A stretch of DNA of 29,952 bases from JBNJEA01 sp051745395 (lineage in GTDB: Bacteria > Desulfobacterota > Desulfobacteria > Desulfobacterales > Desulfosalsimonadaceae). Shown here one piece after another: positions 7,922 to 15,632 of the stretch; within the stretch, counting starts at the first letter, position 1, and the number at the start of each line of letters is the position of its first letter. Both the position numbers and the translations under genes were made by a program. The stretch is from assembly GCA_051745395.1 (NCBI GenBank), contig JBNJEA010000021.1:1-29952 (forward strand), read 5' to 3'. The notes below the pieces were generated by a model. It did no database searches and was not told the DNA's origin. It saw nothing but the letters and a program-made list of their open reading frames with translations.

Positions 7922-8461
7922 TCAAAGGCTTCCGCCTCCGCTTTTTCCCCGCCCGCCCTGGGTCGGGCCCTTGCCTTTGCCGCCGCCGCCTTTTCCCTGA
8001 CCGCCCTGTCCGGGACCCCGACCGCGAGCGCCCCCGCCCATGCCCCGGCCGCCTTGCCCCGGCCCGCGGCCGCGCTTTCCACCGCCGCCGCCTTTTCCCT
8101 GACCTGCGCCGGGCTGGGCGGCTGCGGAGGAGACGGGCAAAAGGGCATTGCGCTGCCAGGATTCAATGGCTTCGCCTACCGTTTGCGCAGTACAGGTAAA
8201 GACTTCGATTCGGGTCTGCCGCAGGACCTGCATGACTTTGGGCCCGATCTGGCCCGATATGATCACATCCACTCCCGAATCGTTCAGCATTTTCAGGGTT
8301 TCAATCCCCGCCCCCTGGGTCAAATTCTGTTGCGGGGAGTTATCCAGAAATGAATGGGTCCGGCTTTCAGAATCGTAGACCACGAAACCGGCACACCGCC
8401 CGAAACTCGGATCCAACGCATCGTCAAGGGACCGCCCTTTTGCACTGACAGCGATTTTCAT
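7922..8461 (-). CDS. NifX/NifB-type (dinitrogenase Fe-Mo cofactor) protein with Gly/Arg-rich tail
   Basis: Residues 1-105 form a NifX/NafY-like domain that in relatives binds or carries iron(-molybdenum) clusters. It starts MKIAVSAKG, has DPSFGRCAGFVVYD, and the segments GAGIETLKMLNDSGVDVIIS and IGPKVMQVLR typical of the family. From about residue 115 to 179 the protein is an almost pure Gly/Lys/Arg/Gln tail built from repeats such as GRGPGQGG and GKGGGGGK. AAAGGAG lies nine bases before the ATG. Stand-alone members of this family are common in anaerobes near Mrp/NBP35 ATPases and are not evidence of nitrogen fixation. The gene follows nfnB by 85 bp on the same strand and may share its transcript. 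Client protein unknown. The tail is probably disordered and could bind nucleic acid or partner proteins. Confidence 0.82.
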   Translation of the reverse strand: MKIAVSAKGRSLDDALDPSFGRCAGFVVYDSESRTHSFLDNSPQQNLTQGAGIETLKMLNDSGVDVIISGQIGPKVMQVLRQTRIEVFTCTAQTVGEAIESWQRNALLPVSSAAAQPGAGQGKGGGGGKRGRGPGQGGRGMGGGARGRGPGQGGQGKGGGGKGKGPTQGGRGKSGGGSL

Positions 8462-8546
8462 GGCCGTATCTCCTTTGGTCGAAAAAATGAAACCCGCGGG
8501 GGAAAATCCGGAATATGGTTATCCGGAAAATCCCCGGGCGCATGAC

Positions 8547-9959
8547 TTACCATCCCCATGTCAGGTAATCGTGGATGGAGTCGGCGGCCGTTCTGCCGGC
8601 GCCCATGGCCAAAATGACCGTGGCCATGCCGGTGACGATATCGCCGCCGGCCCAGACGCCCTTCTTGCTGGTTTTGCCGGTTTTCTCATCCACTTGTATA
8701 TAGCCCCACCTGTTGAGCGAAATTTCTTCGTCGGAACGGGTCAGCAGGGGATTGGCATCGGCGCCCACGGAAATAACCGCCAGGTCGCATTCGAGCCAAA
8801 ACTCGGAGCCTTCGACGGGAACCGGCCGGCGGCGGCCGGAATCATCGGGTTCGCCGAGTTCCATCTGCAAACATTCCATGTGGGTGACCCGGCCGTTTTC
8901 ATCGCCGATAAACCGAACCGGATTGGTCAGCAGATACAATTCGATCCCCTCTTCTTCGGCGTGGTGGATTTCCGCGGCCCGGGCGGGCATCTCCTGCCGG
9001 GAACGCCGGTAGACGATGCGCACCCTTTCCGCACCCAGCCGCATGGCCGTCCGGGCCGAGTCCATGGCCACGTTGCCGGCGCCGAGCACCACCACGTTTT
9101 TACCGCGCGCCAGCGGCGTGTCGTATTCGGGAAACCGGTAGCCCTTCATCAGATTGGCCCGGGTCAGGTATTCATTGGCCGAATAGATCCCGATCAGGTT
9201 TTCGCCGGGGATATTCAAAAATTTCGGCAATCCCGCCCCCACGCCGATATAGACGGCATCATAGCCTTCTTCAAAAAGTTCATCCACGCTCACCGTGCTG
9301 CCCACCACGCTGTTGCATTCAATCTTCAAGCCAAGCTTTTCCAGGCTTGCGACCTCAGAGGCCACGATCTCCTTGGGCAGCCGGAATTCCGGGATGCCGT
9401 ATACCAGGACCCCGCCCGTCTTGTGAAAGGCTTCGAGCATGGTCACCTCGTGGCCTTTTAGCAGCAAATCGCCGGCCACGGTCAACCCCGATGGACCCGA
9501 TCCCACCACGGCCACTTTCTTGCCGGTCGGAGCGGCCTTTTCCGGCAGTTCCGCCGCCCCCTCGTTTCTGGCGTAATCGGCCACGAACCGCTCCAGGTTG
9601 CCGATGGCCACGGGCTCGTCTTTTTTGCCCAAAATACATTCGCCCTCGCACTGGATTTCCTGGGGGCATACCCGGCCGCAGATGGCCGGCAGACTGTTTT
9701 TGGACCAGATATTGCCAATGGCGGCGGTGAAATCGCCTTCGGCGACTTTTTTGATAAATCCCGGGATATCGACTTCCACCGGGCAGCCGGAAACACAGGC
9801 CGGCTTTTTGCACTGCATGCAGCGCCCGGCTTCGGCCATGGCGACCTCGGCACTGTATCCGACCGGCACCTCGTCAAAATTGCGCCGCCGGACCTCCGGT
9901 GCCTGCTCCGGCATCGGCTGCCGGGGGGTTTTTTCTTTTTTGGCTTTCTGCTCTGTCAT
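8547..9959 (-). CDS. nfnB: NfnB: large subunit of NADH-dependent ferredoxin:NADP+ oxidoreductase (glutamate synthase small-chain fold)
   Basis: With NfnA this 470-residue protein forms the cytoplasmic flavin-based electron-bifurcating transhydrogenase linking NADPH to ferredoxin and NAD+. The N-terminus carries two [4Fe-4S] sites, seen in CMQCKKPACVSGCP and CGRVCPQEIQCEGEC. An FAD-binding Rossmann motif GSGPSGL and a second nucleotide motif GAGNVAMDSARTA follow, with GGDIVTGMATVILAMGAGR near the C-terminus closing the flavin site. Alone, the sequence cannot be separated from GltD-like glutamate synthase small chains. The adjacent nfnA decides the assignment. The start at 9959 has GGAGGAGACC immediately upstream. 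A longer frame to 10004 adds residues unlike the family. Confidence 0.9.
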   Translation of the reverse strand: MTEQKAKKEKTPRQPMPEQAPEVRRRNFDEVPVGYSAEVAMAEAGRCMQCKKPACVSGCPVEVDIPGFIKKVAEGDFTAAIGNIWSKNSLPAICGRVCPQEIQCEGECILGKKDEPVAIGNLERFVADYARNEGAAELPEKAAPTGKKVAVVGSGPSGLTVAGDLLLKGHEVTMLEAFHKTGGVLVYGIPEFRLPKEIVASEVASLEKLGLKIECNSVVGSTVSVDELFEEGYDAVYIGVGAGLPKFLNIPGENLIGIYSANEYLTRANLMKGYRFPEYDTPLARGKNVVVLGAGNVAMDSARTAMRLGAERVRIVYRRSRQEMPARAAEIHHAEEEGIELYLLTNPVRFIGDENGRVTHMECLQMELGEPDDSGRRRPVPVEGSEFWLECDLAVISVGADANPLLTRSDEEISLNRWGYIQVDEKTGKTSKKGVWAGGDIVTGMATVILAMGAGRTAADSIHDYLTWGW

Positions 9960-10056
9960 GGTCTCCTCCATCCATTGACGGCAAAGGATAAAACCCCCTG
10001 CCATCCCACGTTATTATCTGAATTTAGGTATTCGAGTCCGCATCCGGGATGCAGTA

Positions 10057-10890
10057 TCAGTCCTTTTGCGCCCGGCAAAATTCCTCGTACGCCTTTTTTT
10101 CGTCTTCCTGGTAAGCCTGCAGCCGCTTCATTAAAAGGTCATAATCGACCTGGTGGCCGTCGAACTCGGGGCCGTCGACACAGGCGAACTTGGTCTCGTC
10201 GCCCACGGTGACCCGGCAGCCGCCGCACATGCCCGTACCGTCGATCATGATCGGGTTTAAGCTCACCATGGTCTTGACATCGTATTGCTTGGTCAGCTTG
10301 GAGACGAATTTCATCATCGGCACCGGGCCGATGGCCACGACCAGGTCGACTTTGTTGTTGTCGAGCACGTCTTTTAACACCTCCGTGACAAAACCCTTGT
10401 GCCCGTAGGAGCCGTCGTCGGTGCAGACGTGGAGGGTATCGGAAACGCGGCCCATTTTTTCTTCGAGAATGAGCAGATCCTTGTTTCGGGCCCCGATAAT
10501 GCTGGTCACCTCGTTGCCGGCGTTTTTAAATCCCCGGGTGATCGGAAACAACACGGCAACACCGGTGCCGCCGCCCACGCAGACCACCCGGCCGAGTTTT
10601 TCGATATCCGTGGGCTTGCCCAGCGGCCCGATGACATCCTGATAGCCGTCGCCGACGCCCAGGGTTTTAAACAATGCCGTTGATTTGCCGATCACCATGT
10701 AAATCACCGTAATCGTGCCCTGATCGACATCGATATCGGAAATGGTCAACGGGATGCGCTCGCCGGTTTCATTGGCCTTTAAGATAACAAACTGGCCCGG
10801 CTTGGCTTTTGCGGCGATTCGGGGCGCCACGATATCATTTAAAATCACGGTACCGTCGGCCATTTCTTCGCGTCTTACGATTTCAAACAT
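10057..10890 (-). CDS. nfnA: NfnA: small subunit of NADH-dependent ferredoxin:NADP+ oxidoreductase
   Basis: A 277-residue ferredoxin-NADP reductase-type subunit carrying the bifurcation partner site for NAD(H). The N-terminal barrel has the flavin motif ERIPLTISD. The nucleotide domain contains GGGTGVAVLFPI and DDGSYGHKG. The C-terminal part has GTGMCGGCRV and ACVDGPEFDG, the [2Fe-2S] cysteines of the family. The length is usual. The start is the ATG at 10890 (MFEIVRREEM), preceded by GGAGGACAGGG; upstream frame extension to 11064 runs through the terminator and is not coding. nfnB follows after 97 bp, giving the conserved nfnA-nfnB order. In sulfate reducers the pair balances NADPH for biosynthesis against reduced ferredoxin. 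Confidence 0.9.
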   Translation of the reverse strand: MFEIVRREEMADGTVILNDIVAPRIAAKAKPGQFVILKANETGERIPLTISDIDVDQGTITVIYMVIGKSTALFKTLGVGDGYQDVIGPLGKPTDIEKLGRVVCVGGGTGVAVLFPITRGFKNAGNEVTSIIGARNKDLLILEEKMGRVSDTLHVCTDDGSYGHKGFVTEVLKDVLDNNKVDLVVAIGPVPMMKFVSKLTKQYDVKTMVSLNPIMIDGTGMCGGCRVTVGDETKFACVDGPEFDGHQVDYDLLMKRLQAYQEDEKKAYEEFCRAQKD

Positions 10891-10924
10891 CCCTGTCCTC
10901 CTTGGATAAAAAAGCAATTGACTG

Positions 10925-10947
10925 AAAAACCCGGCAATGCGGGTTTT
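10925..10947 (-). terminator. Intrinsic terminator of the ACT/histidine-kinase operon
   Basis: On the minus strand AAAACCCG, a six-base loop and CGGGTTTT form an 8-bp perfect stem, ending in five T. It begins 25 bp past the stop of the receiver-kinase gene and lies just upstream of nfnA, so it separates the two operons. Confidence 0.75.
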
Positions 10948-10972
10948 GCTATCTACAGATGGCCGGGGCGGC

Positions 10973-12502
10973 CTAATCGGCCATCTTCGGCAAATAGACC
11001 GAAAAGGTGGTGCCCTTGTCCTCCTCGCTTTCCACTTCGATTCTTCCGTTGTGGGCCTCGACAATGCTTTTGACGATGGCCAGCCCCAAACCGGTGCCGT
11101 TGATATAGCGGGTTTTTTCGTTTTTCACCCGGTAAAAGCGCTGAAAGATCTGGTCGCGTTCGGCCTCCGGTATCCCGAAACCGGTATCGGCCACGGTTAT
11201 GGTCGCATAGTGGTCCTCCTCGCCCGCTGCCACCCGGATTTTCCCGCCTTCGGGGGTATAGCGGATGGCATTGGAAATCAGGTTGGCAATGACTTCCTCG
11301 ATATTGGTGCGGTTGCCCATGACCGAAATCGCCTCATCGGGCCGCTTCCCGGTCAAATCAATGGATTTTTCCGCGGCATTGTCCTGGTAGAGGCCCACCT
11401 GCTGTTCGACGATTTCGCCGATGTCCAGGGCCTCTTTTTCCTGGTGGATTAAGCCCGACTCGATCTTGGCCAGATCAAGCAGTTCGGCCGAAAGCGAGGT
11501 CAACGATTTGATCCGGTCCGTTGCCCGGCCCAGAATTTGTTTCTGCTTCTCGGTCAAATCCCCGGCCAGTCCGGACAGGAGGTTGTCGAGCTGCATCAGA
11601 ATCGAGTTGAGCGGACTTTTGATTTCATGGGCCACCATGGATACAAAATCGGATTTGACCTGGTCGAGCTTTTTCAAGGTGGTGATATCGTGGAGCACGG
11701 TCACCGTACCCAGATTCCGGCCCAGCCGATCCCGGAAGGGAATGCAGCGGGCCCCGAGGATCTTTTCATCGACCTGGTCTTCTGCGGGGATGGTGATTTC
11801 CTCGGTAATTTCGGCAAACGTATCGGCCGGCTGGGCCAGGGCCGCATCGATCATGGACAGCAACTGCGAATTTTCGATGATTTCCGATACCTCGCAGCCG
11901 ATGGGATTGGTGCGGGTGCAGCCGATCATTTTTAAAAACGCCGGGTTGCCCAAAGCCACCCGTTTCTGGTTGTCCGTGGTCAACACCCCGTCGCCGAGCA
12001 GGTTGATCATCACCCGCATCCGGGACTTTTCGTTGGCAATGTCTTGCAGCGTGCGGATAAACTCGATCGCCTTGCTGACCACCAGACGAAGGTCCTGGGG
12101 CGAAAACGGCTTGGGCAGAAAATCAAACGCCCCTTTTTTCATGGCCTCGATGGAATGCTCGATGGTGGCATAGCCGGTAATGACGATAATCACCGTATCC
12201 GGGTGCAGCGACTTGACCCGGGAGAGCACGTCGAAACCCGACAGACCCGCCATCACCAGGTCCAGCAAAATAATGTCAAAATGGGCTTCCTCTATTTTTT
12301 CCAGCCCGGTTTCCCCGTCTTCGGCCAGGGCCACTTCAAAGCCTTCGTCGGAAAGCAGCCGCCGGCAGGCCTCGCGGATCCGCTTTTCGTCATCGATGAC
12401 CAGCACCCGGGGCTTGAAAAAAATATCATCCACACGGTCCTTTATGGATTTTTCCGGGTCCTGCCGGGAAGTATCGGGGGATGCTTCGTCTGTATTTGTC
12501 AT
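10973..12502 (-). CDS. Hybrid sensor: receiver-PAS-histidine kinase
   Basis: A 509-residue cytoplasmic signalling protein without transmembrane helices. Residues about 33-150 are an NtrC-like receiver: acidic pair in VIDDEK, phosphorylated Asp in ILLDLVMAGLSGFD, Thr in IVITGYA and Lys in FLPKPFSPQDL. A PAS-like domain follows (about 160-275, ending TVTVLHDITTLKK). The HisKA domain has the phospho-accepting His in FVSMVAHEIKSPLNS. The HATPase domain has N, G1 and G2 boxes (LISNAIRYTPEGG, DTGFGIP, GTGLGLAIV). The receiver-first layout means it is probably phosphorylated by another kinase, and the kinase gene that ends 2 bp upstream is the obvious candidate. The ATG at 12502 is used; a TTG at 12508 is in frame two codons earlier. 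No DNA-binding output lies in the operon. Confidence 0.87.
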   Translation of the reverse strand: MTNTDEASPDTSRQDPEKSIKDRVDDIFFKPRVLVIDDEKRIREACRRLLSDEGFEVALAEDGETGLEKIEEAHFDIILLDLVMAGLSGFDVLSRVKSLHPDTVIIVITGYATIEHSIEAMKKGAFDFLPKPFSPQDLRLVVSKAIEFIRTLQDIANEKSRMRVMINLLGDGVLTTDNQKRVALGNPAFLKMIGCTRTNPIGCEVSEIIENSQLLSMIDAALAQPADTFAEITEEITIPAEDQVDEKILGARCIPFRDRLGRNLGTVTVLHDITTLKKLDQVKSDFVSMVAHEIKSPLNSILMQLDNLLSGLAGDLTEKQKQILGRATDRIKSLTSLSAELLDLAKIESGLIHQEKEALDIGEIVEQQVGLYQDNAAEKSIDLTGKRPDEAISVMGNRTNIEEVIANLISNAIRYTPEGGKIRVAAGEEDHYATITVADTGFGIPEAERDQIFQRFYRVKNEKTRYINGTGLGLAIVKSIVEAHNGRIEVESEEDKGTTFSVYLPKMAD

Positions 12503-12504
12503 AA

Positions 12505-14019
12505 TCAATGCCCGTTTATATGGGTTTCGCCTTCATCGGGGATGTATTGCGGCAATGCGATTTCAAAGGTCGTACCGTTGGCGCCGGTTTCGGCGACCCG
12601 GATTGTGCCGCCGTGTTCTTCGATAATGCCGTAGGCAATGCTTAGTCCCAGCCCCGTGCTTTTGCCCTTGGGTTTGGTGGAAAAGAAGGGGTCAAAAATC
12701 TTTGGCAAATCGTCCTCGGATATGCCGCAGCCGGTATCGCTGACTTCCAGATACACCGTTTGCCGGGACTTGTCCCGCCGGGTGGTAATGGTCAAAGTCC
12801 CCTTGCCCTCCATGGCGTCGGCGGCGTTCATTACGAGATTAATAATCACCTGGCTGAGCTTGTTGCTGTCCACATTGACGAGCATCATTTCATCGGACAG
12901 GTTCTTTTCGACCCGGATATTGCCGAACACCTTCTGGTCCAGGGTCAATTTCAGGCTCTGTTCGACCAGCGTGTTGACCTGGACGATGCTTTTGCGGGAA
13001 TCGGTGCGCCGGCTGTAGACCAGCAGGCTCTTGACGATATCCTTGCACCGGTCGGCGTCCTCTATGATGCATTCGACATCTTCGCGCATGGGATCGCTTT
13101 CATCGAGGCGCTCGAGCATCAAACTGGCATAAAACAGGATGCCGGTGAGCGGATTGTTGACCTCGTGGGCCACCCCGGCGGCCAACTGGCCCAGCGACGC
13201 CATTTTTTCCGATTGCGCCAGTTGCTTCTGGGCTTCCTTGAGCTGGGACTCGATTTTGAGTTTTTCCCGCAAATCGTTGTAAATGGCCATAGTCGCCGAT
13301 TCGTTTCCGTCTTCGTCATAGATGATGGCCGCCGTCATTTCTACCGGTATATGCTCGCCGTCGACGCTGACGATGGTGGTGCGGGTGCTGGGCAGCTTGC
13401 CCTTGCCCCCGTTTTTTTCATCCCGCAGCATGCGCATGACCTCCTTGGCCTGGCCCGAAGGATAGAGCTGCTCGGCGTACTGAAGCTGACACTCCGGGTT
13501 TTCCGTGATCCCGAACAAATCTTTTGCCGCCCGGTTCATCAATTGAATATTGCCTTCCCGGTCGGCGGCCACAATGGCGCTGGCCGAACTGTAAACCACC
13601 CGGCTGATAAACTCCTTGATTCCGGTCAGCTCGCTTTCGAGCAACTTCACCCGGGTCACATCCCGTATGCTTTCGATGATGTAAGACACCTCTCCGTCGT
13701 CATCGAGAATCGGGGAAAACACCCGGTCTTCCCATCGTCCGCCTTTACGCCACGGCAGGGTATGGCCCTTTTTGGTATGCAAAACCCGCACCAGGGGGCA
13801 CTCGTCGGACACACACGGCTCGTGACTGTCGTAGAAAAAATAGTGGCACTTCTGCCCGATAATTTGCTCCGGGGAAACATCGAAGAGTTCCAGAAACCGT
13901 TTGTTGGCGCTGACCACCGTGAAATCGGGCTTTAAAATCAGCGTCGGATACGACAGCGAATCAAACACCCGCAGCCGCCAGTTGAGCTCCTCTGTGGTAT
14001 CGATGAAATTATTGTTCAT
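12505..14019 (-). CDS. PAS-PAS sensor histidine kinase
   Basis: A 504-residue soluble sensor kinase. PAS1 spans about 15-125 and contains Cys58, Cys69 and Cys74 in a compact KCHYFF / EPCVSDECPL arrangement. PAS2 spans about 137-255 (from FISRVVYSSASAIV). A short coiled stretch leads to the HisKA box with His285 in GVAHEVNNPLTGIL, a NtrB-like HxxNNP motif. The ATPase domain shows INLVMNAADAM, DTGCGISEDD and STGLGLSIAYG. The start is uncertain. ATG 14019 (MNNNFID) is about 19 nt from GGGAGGTGG, whereas in-frame TTG codons at 14031 or 14046 lie closer to or before it. The protein is encoded between an ACT-domain gene and a receiver-kinase gene, all tightly spaced, suggesting a signalling module that reads a metabolite or redox cue. 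Confidence 0.88.
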   Translation of the reverse strand: MNNNFIDTTEELNWRLRVFDSLSYPTLILKPDFTVVSANKRFLELFDVSPEQIIGQKCHYFFYDSHEPCVSDECPLVRVLHTKKGHTLPWRKGGRWEDRVFSPILDDDGEVSYIIESIRDVTRVKLLESELTGIKEFISRVVYSSASAIVAADREGNIQLMNRAAKDLFGITENPECQLQYAEQLYPSGQAKEVMRMLRDEKNGGKGKLPSTRTTIVSVDGEHIPVEMTAAIIYDEDGNESATMAIYNDLREKLKIESQLKEAQKQLAQSEKMASLGQLAAGVAHEVNNPLTGILFYASLMLERLDESDPMREDVECIIEDADRCKDIVKSLLVYSRRTDSRKSIVQVNTLVEQSLKLTLDQKVFGNIRVEKNLSDEMMLVNVDSNKLSQVIINLVMNAADAMEGKGTLTITTRRDKSRQTVYLEVSDTGCGISEDDLPKIFDPFFSTKPKGKSTGLGLSIAYGIIEEHGGTIRVAETGANGTTFEIALPQYIPDEGETHINGH

Positions 14020-14052
14020 GGTTGCATCCAAACGCCACCTCCCCAAATGGTG

Positions 14053-15084
14053 TCATGGCATTTCAAAAACTGCTGACAGTGCCGACTCCGCCGCGGATAG
14101 CCAGTCTTCATCGAGCACGATATATACGGAAGACCCCACGCAGCCGGCCAGGAGAAACGGAATCGAATGCTGGTGCAGGGTGGAAAATGCCTGGTCAGCA
14201 ATGCCGAAGCGATCGCCAAAATGCGGCCCCTGGAAATGAAGTCCGCCCACGTGGGGTCGGAAACCGATTTCCGGGGCACAAAAACCCTCCAGCGCAGAGC
14301 GGATGGCGGCTTCGGCCCCATCGTCGGAAACATTCGCCGCTGCAGTATCGACAAGCAGAAACAATCGCAACTGACCGTCAGAGCGCCGAATGGCCGAAAC
14401 ATAGCAAAACCGGAAACCGGCCTGCTCAAGCGCCTGGATCCGGCGCCCCCGCTCTGCCAGTTGCGCAAAGCTCATCTCCATCCAGCACAAAGTCAGTGCC
14501 GAATGCGCCCGGATGCCGTAGGTTTTGATTTTTGATTCCACATAGGGGGCCACGGTTTCCGGCTCGGTTTTCAGCGACCGGGCCACGGGGTCATAGTCGG
14601 CATTCGGCCGGAACGGGCTGTGGGAAGCCGGCAAATCGGAATGATCGGCCAGGCAATCGGCCATTTCCTCGGCGGCTGCGGCATCGACCACAAAAGTCAG
14701 CATGGAAGTCGATGCGGCCATCTGGTAAAATGCAAACCCCTGACCGCTGAAGACGGCCAGCAGGCGGCCGAGCATATGGAAGCTGGATTTATGGGGATAG
14801 ACCGACAGGGCAACCACGCCGGTGCGGTGGTCAAAACCGGGCCCGTCCGCTGTTTCGCCGTGGGTGCAATTCAGGACATGGTGATACTTATCCGCGGCGA
14901 CACAGCATGCGATGCGCCAATTGCGGCCCATCGCGCTTACATTCAGAAACTCGATGTTAATCCGGTCTGCGGCCAGCAGTTGATAAACAGCGGGGGCCGG
15001 CACGCGGCCCGCTGTCGTGCAGGCTTGACTCACCTCAACGAGAGGGGCGCTCAACTTGATCCCGTTTATCTTTATCGGATCCAT
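14053..15084 (-). CDS. Stand-alone ACT-domain protein (aspartokinase regulatory-domain-like)
   Basis: A 343-residue soluble protein with no kinase or other catalytic domain that I can find. Two regions look like the ACT repeats of aspartate kinase regulatory parts. One is VVALSVYPHKSSFHMLGRLL followed by a strand ending TSMLTFVVDAAAAEE, at about residues 85-135. The other is near the C-terminus, with PHFGDRFGIADQAF and GCVGSSVYIVLDEDWL. An N-terminal segment (INGIKLSAPLVEVS) also resembles ACT strands. Such domains bind amino acids, so a ligand-binding regulatory role is inferred. It is the first gene of the unit that continues with two histidine kinases (34 bp gap), so it may modulate their signalling. 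No clear Shine-Dalgarno precedes the ATG. Upstream lies the heptamer-repeat region. Confidence 0.7.
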   Translation of the reverse strand: MDPIKINGIKLSAPLVEVSQACTTAGRVPAPAVYQLLAADRINIEFLNVSAMGRNWRIACCVAADKYHHVLNCTHGETADGPGFDHRTGVVALSVYPHKSSFHMLGRLLAVFSGQGFAFYQMAASTSMLTFVVDAAAAEEMADCLADHSDLPASHSPFRPNADYDPVARSLKTEPETVAPYVESKIKTYGIRAHSALTLCWMEMSFAQLAERGRRIQALEQAGFRFCYVSAIRRSDGQLRLFLLVDTAAANVSDDGAEAAIRSALEGFCAPEIGFRPHVGGLHFQGPHFGDRFGIADQAFSTLHQHSIPFLLAGCVGSSVYIVLDEDWLSAAESALSAVFEMP

Positions 15085-15108
15085 TGGCCACGGGGTTTGG
15101 GGTATTAG

Positions 15109-15241
15109 GGTGTACGGTATATGGTATACGGTATACGGTTTAAGGTTTAAGGTTTAAGGTGCAAGGGATACGGTTCAAGGTTCAAGGTTCGAGGTGTAAG
15201 GTTTACGGTGTACGGTTCAAGGTGTAAGGCATAAGGCTTGG
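15109..15241 (+). repeat. Heptamer array, left arm (19 phased GGTNNAN units)
   Basis: Nineteen consecutive 7-bp units run with no slip in phase. Nearly all begin GG and most begin GGT: GGTGTAC, GGTATAT, GGTATAC, GGTTTAA, GGTGCAA, GGTTCAA, GGTTCGA, GGTGTAA, ending with GGCATAA and GGCTTGG. Unit sequence varies while the period is strictly kept, so this is not a recently expanded microsatellite. Confidence 0.9.
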
Positions 15242-15289
15242 GGGCACGGAATGCAGCCAAACCGGGGGGGGTGCCCTCTTGTTTTTTAT

Positions 15290-15361
15290 TCTCGCGCAAA
15301 GCCGCCAAGAGCGCCAGGAAAGACTTTGTAACTTGGCGCCTTTGCGTCTTGGTGCGAAAAT
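15290..15361. repeat. Imperfect palindrome in the core between the heptamer arrays
   Basis: The left half, CTCGCGCAAAGCCGCCAAG, and the right half, CTTGGCGCCTTTGCGTCTTGG then GCGAA, are imperfect inverted copies of a CGCAAAG/CGCCAAG-type motif. Short repeats of this general form recur in many deltaproteobacterial genomes and are often mis-annotated as small proteins. No transposase or target duplication is visible. Confidence 0.65.
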
Positions 15362-15453
15362 GAAAAGGCTGTTAAAGGCTGTTACCGGAGTCAACCGAAT
15401 AACCGGATTCTTCTTTACTGCATAGAAGAAAAAAGACACTGCGTTTTTTCACC

Positions 15454-15572
15454 CCAAACCGCCAACCTTACACCTTACACCTCAAACCTTACACCTCAAA
15501 CCCCAAGCCTTACACCTTCCACCTCAGACCGTTCACCTTATTCCTTGTAGCTTGTATCTTACCCCCCAAACC
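15454..15572 (-). repeat. Heptamer array, right arm (17 phased units, opposite orientation)
   Basis: Seventeen consecutive 7-bp units, mostly ending CC on the plus strand (TTACACC, TCAAACC, CCAAGCC, TTCCACC, GTTCACC), run in unbroken phase. Read on the minus strand they are GGTGTAA, GGTTTGA and similar, the same unit family as the left arm. The pair therefore forms a giant imperfect inverted repeat with a 212-bp centre. Confidence 0.9.
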
Positions 15573-15632
15573 GCACCCGTAAAGTGTACGTAAAGGCATC
15601 GAAGAACCACCCGGTTTTTTTTCGACTTTACC

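Larger units (their letters stand above)
15085..15632. other. Non-coding region made almost entirely of short phased repeats
   Basis: This 548-bp gap between the start of the ACT gene and the stop of the response regulator holds two heptamer arrays in opposite orientation and a palindromic core, listed separately. It contains no supportable gene. The promoter of the ACT operon should lie here or inside the left array, but no good consensus is visible. Confidence 0.7.

Noticed and set aside
7922..8461. Nitrogen-fixation gene cluster
   Set aside because: Only a generic NifX-like domain is present; no nifHDK, nifB or nifEN in the window.
8460..9461. 333-codon plus-strand frame opposite nfnB
   Set aside because: Complement of a conserved flavoprotein; His/Gly/Phe-rich with no signature.
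12760..13935. 391-codon plus-strand frame opposite the PAS kinase
   Set aside because: Shadow of the kinase gene; no Shine-Dalgarno and no domain resemblance.
15203..15439. 78-codon minus-strand frame (contains FAPRRKGAKLQSLSWRSW)
   Set aside because: It is a translation of the palindromic core repeat; similar products are common false gene calls in deltaproteobacterial genomes.
15109..15572. CRISPR array
   Set aside because: Units are 7 bp with no spacers and no cas genes are nearby.
15085..15632. Retron, diversity-generating element or group II intron suggested by the structured repeats
   Set aside because: No reverse transcriptase or accessory gene lies nearby, and no template/variable repeat pair is visible.
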